From contig MU625036.1 in assembly GCA_025349905.2 (NCBI GenBank), forward strand, positions 1-13,497: a DNA stretch of 13,497 nucleotides. The letters are read 5' to 3'. The notes under the pieces are model-generated. The model did not search any database. It was not told the DNA's origin and saw only the letters and a list, made by a program, of their open reading frames with translations. Shown here piece after piece: positions 9,224 through 13,497 of the stretch. Position numbers and translations under genes: made by a program. The stretch comes from Blastocladiella britannica. Taxonomy: Eukaryota > Blastocladiomycota > Blastocladiomycetes > Blastocladiales > Blastocladiaceae. Every line of letters starts with the position of its first letter. Positions within the stretch are counted from its first letter, which is position 1.

Positions 9224-12200
9224 ATGCACGCCGTGCTACTGACGCGCCGCGCGCTATTACGGCCTGGTACCGGTACCTCACCATCTGAACGCGTCTTGTC
9301 CCGCTGTGTATCCACGAATGGTCCTCCCCCAAAACGCCCACCGACCATTTCCACGCGTCCGACGCGTCCGACGACGCTGGTGACGCATCCGAACCCGCGT
9401 CGGCACGACTACAACGCGTCCCAGAACCAGTTAAACCCGAATTATGGTCAAGGCGGTTGGAAGAGGCCTCCTTCAGGGCCACCGCTGGTCACCACTCCCC
9501 CAGTCAAACTCGATTTAAAACCGATCGACGCGGTCCAACTGGCAGCGATTCCATCTGGTCCACTTGCGCACGGGGACCTGGTGCTCTTTTCTCGGTATCT
9601 TTAATGGTTTTAAGGGCGTATATTTTCATTGCATTAACAACAACAACAAAGTTGGCAACGGTCGTCCGTCATCATGCTCGACCGGACCGACGACGGCCGC
9701 GACTGGTACTCGCTCGAGTCGACCGGGTTTTCCCGCAAGCACGGCGCGACCGAGATCTTTTTCCGCATCCCCTCTTCGGACTTGACTAGAACGGCGACAA
9801 CGACTGCATATGAACGACAGTCGTTGATCAGGGCGGTCCAACAACGCGTCGAAACCCTCAAGACCACGTACGCCGACCGAATGCAGTCGATGCACGCTGA
9901 ATTTCACGTCAACCGGACGGGTGCGCCCAGCGTTTCGCTGGTGGAAGCCGCGCAGTGGGTATTCAACGACACCTCCGCCCAAATAACGGCCGCGCACTAC
10001 ATGGCGCTCGCGAGCCACGTCATGGCCGACACGGTGCATTTCATTCCGACCAGCGCGTCGCTGTACGACCGGCAATCGATCTTGTTCCGCCCGCAACAGT
10101 CAGTCGAGTTACTGGCGCAAGCCAAGCCGCTGGTGGCCGCGTCGGTGGCTCAGTCAAAGAACCGCGCCGTTCCCGCTACCACCGTCGCTGGATCCCCGTT
10201 AGCCTCATTCGTCGCCAAATGCAAGCGGTTGCTGGACCACCGCAACCCGGTGGAACCGTGGTCCGAGTCCGACGGTGTTTTCTTGGAGTGCGTGCGCGAA
10301 GTCGCCCTGGGCCCGCGCGGATCCACGGCCCCCTTCGAGTGGGTCGGCGACCACGTTCTGGCCCCACTGGGCTTCGCGTCAGTGACGCGGTTCCCGGACC
10401 CGTCACGAAACCTCCTAGTTGCGCTGGGCGTGTACCACCGGCTCGACAATTTCCCGGTGTTAGCGTCCCCGCAACTGCAGCTCGAGGGTCACGGCGACAC
10501 TGGCGCGGATACTCGGGCGGCAGTAGCGTCCCGTGCGGCCCGCGGGGTCGCCGAGACCCGGACCGTCGTGGACGGACTCGAGTCGGTGCGGGACGAAGTG
10601 CACGAGCCCGTGTACACGATCGACGATCCGAGCGCACACGAGATTGACGATGGCGTGAGCGTCGAGATGAACGGCGATGGCGTCGTGGAATGGGTGCACG
10701 TGCACGTTGCCGATCCGACCGCGTACTTGACCCGCGACTCGGCGCTGGCCGCGTGGGCGCAGACGCGCATGCAGACGGTCTATTTCCCGGAAACAAGTTA
10801 CGCGATGTTGCCGTCGCCGCTCGGCTCGCAGGTGATGAGTCTGGCCATGATACCGGACGATCTCGGTCGCGGTGACATTCCCGCAGTGGTGCGCGCACTG
10901 ACGGTGTCGTTCCGGCCGGGGTCCGACGGCAACTTTACCGACGCCAAGGTCCGCCCAACGGTTTTGAAGAGTGTGATTCCGCGCCCGTACGATCTGGTCG
11001 ACACGGTGCTGGACCGCGCCAATGTCCCCGGAGTCTACTCGTCCTCGATTGCGCCGCTGCGCGTGTTGTCGTGCGACCCGGCGCGCGACCGGTTGCATGC
11101 CGCACAGTCCATGTCGGAATCACCATCTACGTTGTCCGAGTGGCCGGGAGGTCCTGTCACCGACCGGCACGCGTGCGAGCTACGGGCACTGCAATCAGTA
11201 GCGGTTCGGCACGCACGGTTCCGGCAGCGGCAGGGCGGGTTCACGTTCCCAAGCACCAGCGTGCAAGTGTCCGTGCAAAACGACCCGTTGTCGTCATGGA
11301 CTCCGACGCCGCGCGGCAACGCGGTCCCTCACCGCCGACTGCTACTCCCAGGATCGACCACAACACACACCAGCCCACCGGCGGGCGCCGCCGACGGCAT
11401 CGATGTGACGATCCACCGGGACCTGATGGTGTTTTCGCCCGCGCGGGCCATGGTCGCCGAGCTGATGATCATGGCCGGCCGAGCGGCAGCGGCCCTGGCC
11501 TGCGACATGCGCGTGGCCGTACCCTACCGCACGCAACCTGCACCTGATTCCACCTCTTTAGCCGCCCTTCCCACACCCATCGCCGACCTGATCAACCCGG
11601 CGACCATGATGCTCTCCACGGCCGACCTGAACGAAGTGATGGCGGTGATGAAGGGTGCCGAAAATAGCGCGGTTCCGGGACCGCATTTCCAAATGGGGAT
11701 CAGGGCCGAGGACGGCGGGTACGCCAAAATCACGTCGCCGTTACGCCGGGCCGGAGATATGTTGGCGCATTACCAGCTCAAGGCGGCGCTGTTCCCGAGT
11801 GGGGGCGAGCCGTTGCCGGCGGCCGAGGTTGCGCAGTGGCTGGCGCCGTTGCGCGCACGCGAACGCGAGATCAAGCGCGTGCAGCGGCAGCGCGAGGAGT
11901 GGTGGGCGATCGAGTGTGTTGGCCGGCGGTTGCGGTCGGCAGCTGATGCTGCATCAACATCAGCTACAGCTGGGACCACGTATATGGCGCGCATCGGCCG
12001 GGCCTTGGACCGTCCTCCGCCGGGGATTGCGCCGACAGACCCGGCTCTGGCGCGTGAGGGCGTGGTGGCCGCGGCGACGCTGCTGGATGCGGGTGTCCGT
12101 GCGACCGTGTGGGTGCCCGACGTCGTGGGCGCGGGCCGGCGCGCGTCTGACTGGGTGAGGCCAGGAGCGTGGGCCGAAGTGCGGGTCACGGGCGTCGACC

Positions 12201-12268
12201 CGGTCTCTGGGTGGGTCCAGGGTGAGGTGGTGCGGTGCCTGTGGCAGCTGGATGCGCGGGCCGAGTAA
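9224..12268 (+). CDS. DSS1: mitochondrial 3'-5' exoribonuclease, DSS1/CYT-4 type (RNase II family)
   Basis: Exons are 9224-9594 and 9652-12268, giving 995 aa, close to yeast Dss1 in length. Dss1 is the RNase of the fungal mitochondrial degradosome, working with the helicase Suv3. The first ~30 residues are rich in Arg, Leu, Ala and Ser and lack acidic residues, fitting a mitochondrial presequence. GDLVLF leads across the intron into an N-terminal beta-rich domain (LDRTDDGRDWYSLESTG). The RNB catalytic motif TIDDPSAHEIDDG is at 446-458, and the C-terminal RNB signature KITSPLRRAGDMLAHYQL is near 816-833 with the paired Arg 822-823. A low-complexity insert (about 11280-11400) interrupts the RNB domain. 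The C-terminus looks like an S1-type OB fold. Relative to E. coli RNase II, the second acidic position is Glu454 rather than Asp; metal-binding Asp448, Asp456 and Asp457 are kept. The family call is firm. Confidence 0.93.
9595..9651 (+). other. intron of DSS1
   Basis: This is a 57-nt phase-2 intron with donor GTATCT, a TTAAC branch-like motif, and acceptor AAAG at the end of a CAA repeat, with no pyrimidine tract. It rebuilds an Arg codon (CG + T) and joins the presequence exon to the nuclease body in the expected order. Confidence 0.85.
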
Positions 12269-12462
12269 TGTGGTCCATAGAAGTTCTTGGCATGCACGCA
12301 ATGTAATGTGTACTGTATCTTTTCTTCCCCTGGGTCTTGGCGTACTGGTTGGATGGACGACGTACGTGGTCTTTCTCGGGCGCTTGACGTGGCAGGACCT
12401 CTAAATACGGCTGGCATTTCCCATTGGCCATCTCACTTGAGTTTCCCATAATAAAATCAAAT
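12269..12462 (+). promoter_or_regulatory. promoter region of the PRA1-family gene
   Basis: This 194-bp gap holds the end of DSS1 and the PRA1 promoter. Visible elements are TGACGTGG (12385-12392), a bZIP-type ACGT core, CTAAATA near 12400, and an inverted CCAAT box (ATTGG, 12423-12427). An A-rich leader precedes the ATG at 12463. The element functions are inferred from sequence only. Confidence 0.5.
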
Positions 12463-13428
12463 ATGTCCCAATACAACAATAACGGCACTGGAAAGCCCCG
12501 GTCCCCGACCACGTCTCCGCTGCTTGCGCCGTCCTCGGCTCCGATGGTGGTCCCCCCGCCTTCGTACTCTCCGGCCCTGGTGCCACCGTCGTCCTCATCG
12601 TCACCGCCGCCCACGGGCCAAATGTCCTCTGCTCCTTACGCGCCGATGCCCCCCATGACGCCCTTGCCCAGCAATGCGATCCCTGGTGGCCCCGGAGTGC
12701 AGGGTATGGCCGCGTCCATGGCCGCCTCGGCTCCCTTGCTGGCAGCCGCAGCGATCGCCGGGTCGTCGTCGTTCACGTCGCGCCTGTCGGGCCTGCTCCC
12801 GCAGCGGTGGTCGGTGAGTGGTCTGCGCGAGTACCGCGACTCCAAGTTCCAGCACTTAAGGCCCGTGTCGGATTTCATGGACGTGCGGCGGGTGCGGAGC
12901 CCGGGAACGTGGGCGGTGGCGTCGGAACGGGCGTCGGCCAACTGGACGTACTACCAGACCAACTACCTGCTGGTGTTTTGGTTGATTTGCTGCTATGCGC
13001 TGTATGTTTGTTTACCTTTACTTGGTGTTGTTGATCGTGTTGATCATGGTTCCCTATTGCTCCTTGTCAGATCCTGATCCATTGATTTGTAGACTCTCCT
13101 CCCCGCTCCTCCTGTTTGCCCTGCTGTTCCTGGCGGTCGGGTACCACGTGGTCAACTCGGCCGGGTCGCCCACCATCACCATTCTCGGATCCACGCTGTC
13201 CACGGCTCAGGCGGTATGTTTTTTTTTCTCTAGAGCTTGATCCGTGAAATACTCATGAAGAATATAAAACAGAATACCTACCTCGCCCTCCTCTCCCTGC
13301 CTTTGCTGTGGCTCGGATCGGCCGGATCCACCGTGTTCTGGATCGTCGGCGTCTCGGTGGTGCTGATTGGCGGCCACGCGGCGGCCCTGGAACCTCCCGT
13401 GGAGCGTGCGTTCGAGCAGTCGGTTTAA
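12463..13428 (+). CDS. PRA1: PRA1-family prenylated Rab acceptor, three exons
   Basis: Exons are 12463-13001, 13093-13213 and 13273-13428, giving 271 aa. PRA1/Yip3 proteins are small ER/Golgi membrane proteins that bind prenylated Rab GTPases. Family features appear in order: a LRPVSDF motif (about 132-138) and NWTYYQTNYLLVFWLICCYA (160-179), the start of the first membrane hairpin. A second hydrophobic part SSPLLLFALLFLAVGY follows across intron 1. Then come ILGSTLSTAQA and a last hydrophobic region with SAGSTVFWIVGVSVVL, ending in GGHAA and a short polar tail. The first ~110 residues are Pro/Ser/Ala-rich, longer than in typical members (about 180-220 aa). I chose the ATG at 12463, the first in the frame, after an A-rich leader. 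Family identity is firm. Confidence 0.92.
13002..13092 (+). other. intron 1 of PRA1-family gene
   Basis: This is a 91-nt phase-2 intron, the longest here, with a consensus GTATGT donor, a CTGAT branch-like motif and acceptor TTGTAG. It rebuilds a Leu codon (CT + A). The earlier TCAG at 13070 would give an immediate stop and is excluded. Confidence 0.92.
13214..13272 (+). other. intron 2 of PRA1-family gene
   Basis: This is a 59-nt phase-0 intron with donor GTATGT followed by a T-run, and acceptor AACAG. It joins LSTAQA to NTYLALLSLPLLWLGSAG, as expected in PRA1 proteins. Confidence 0.92.
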
Positions 13429-13497
13429 TACTTCTTACAACTGCATTTATACACGATTTATTCTTACTCTTTTGCTCTTGGCAAGCACCATTGGTGC

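Noticed and set aside
13061..13070. TCAG at 13070 as acceptor of PRA1 intron 1
   Set aside because: Using it gives a stop codon two codons later; the TAG at 13092 restores the PRA1 hydrophobic segment.
13429..13497. Sequence after the PRA1 stop
   Set aside because: AT-rich 3' flank only; no gene start or RNA gene can be supported.

Overview
The window is eukaryotic nuclear DNA, most likely from a fungus. It is GC-rich in the genes and AT-rich between them. The genes carry very short spliceosomal introns (54-91 nt) with GT...AG ends, several with a CTGAC branch-point-like motif. Gene content points to a fungus because one gene is a DSS1/CYT-4-type mitochondrial exoribonuclease. High GC, tiny introns and Gln/Ser/Pro/Ala-rich proteins would suit an early-diverging zoosporic lineage such as Blastocladiomycota, but that placement is a guess. 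I see no bacterial operon, mobile element, CRISPR array, tRNA or rRNA.

Layout. (1) Minus strand, 4032 to 44: a three-exon gene for a ~1291-aa protein with disordered segments and a C-terminal half that resembles the MUN/MHD region of UNC-13-like vesicle-priming proteins. A 5' exon (3917-4032) that is easy to miss supplies its better start codon. (2) Positions 4033-4176: a 144-bp divergent promoter. (3) Plus, 4177-6159: AATF/Bfr2, a nucleolar ribosome-biogenesis factor, three exons. (4) Positions 6160-6508: a promoter with a clear TATA box and CT-rich leader. (5) Plus, 6509-9108: an unrecognised 839-aa Gln/Ser/Ala-rich, probably nuclear protein with one compact conserved-looking core, two exons and a NAGNAG acceptor. 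(6) Plus, 9224-12268: the mitochondrial RNase II-family exoribonuclease DSS1/CYT-4, two exons. (7) Plus, 12463-13428: a PRA1-family (prenylated Rab acceptor) membrane protein, three exons, with a long Pro/Ser-rich N-terminal extension.

Functionally the genes do not form one pathway. Two act on RNA (rRNA processing in the nucleolus, RNA decay in mitochondria), two are likely linked to membrane traffic (the UNC-13-like protein and PRA1), and one is probably regulatory. This is what a compact fungal chromosome normally looks like. The parts most likely to be new are the unrecognised gene at 6509-9108 and the divergent UNC-13-like protein, which lacks a visible C2 domain. All exon joins below are read from splice signals plus reading-frame and family continuity; no transcript data were available.
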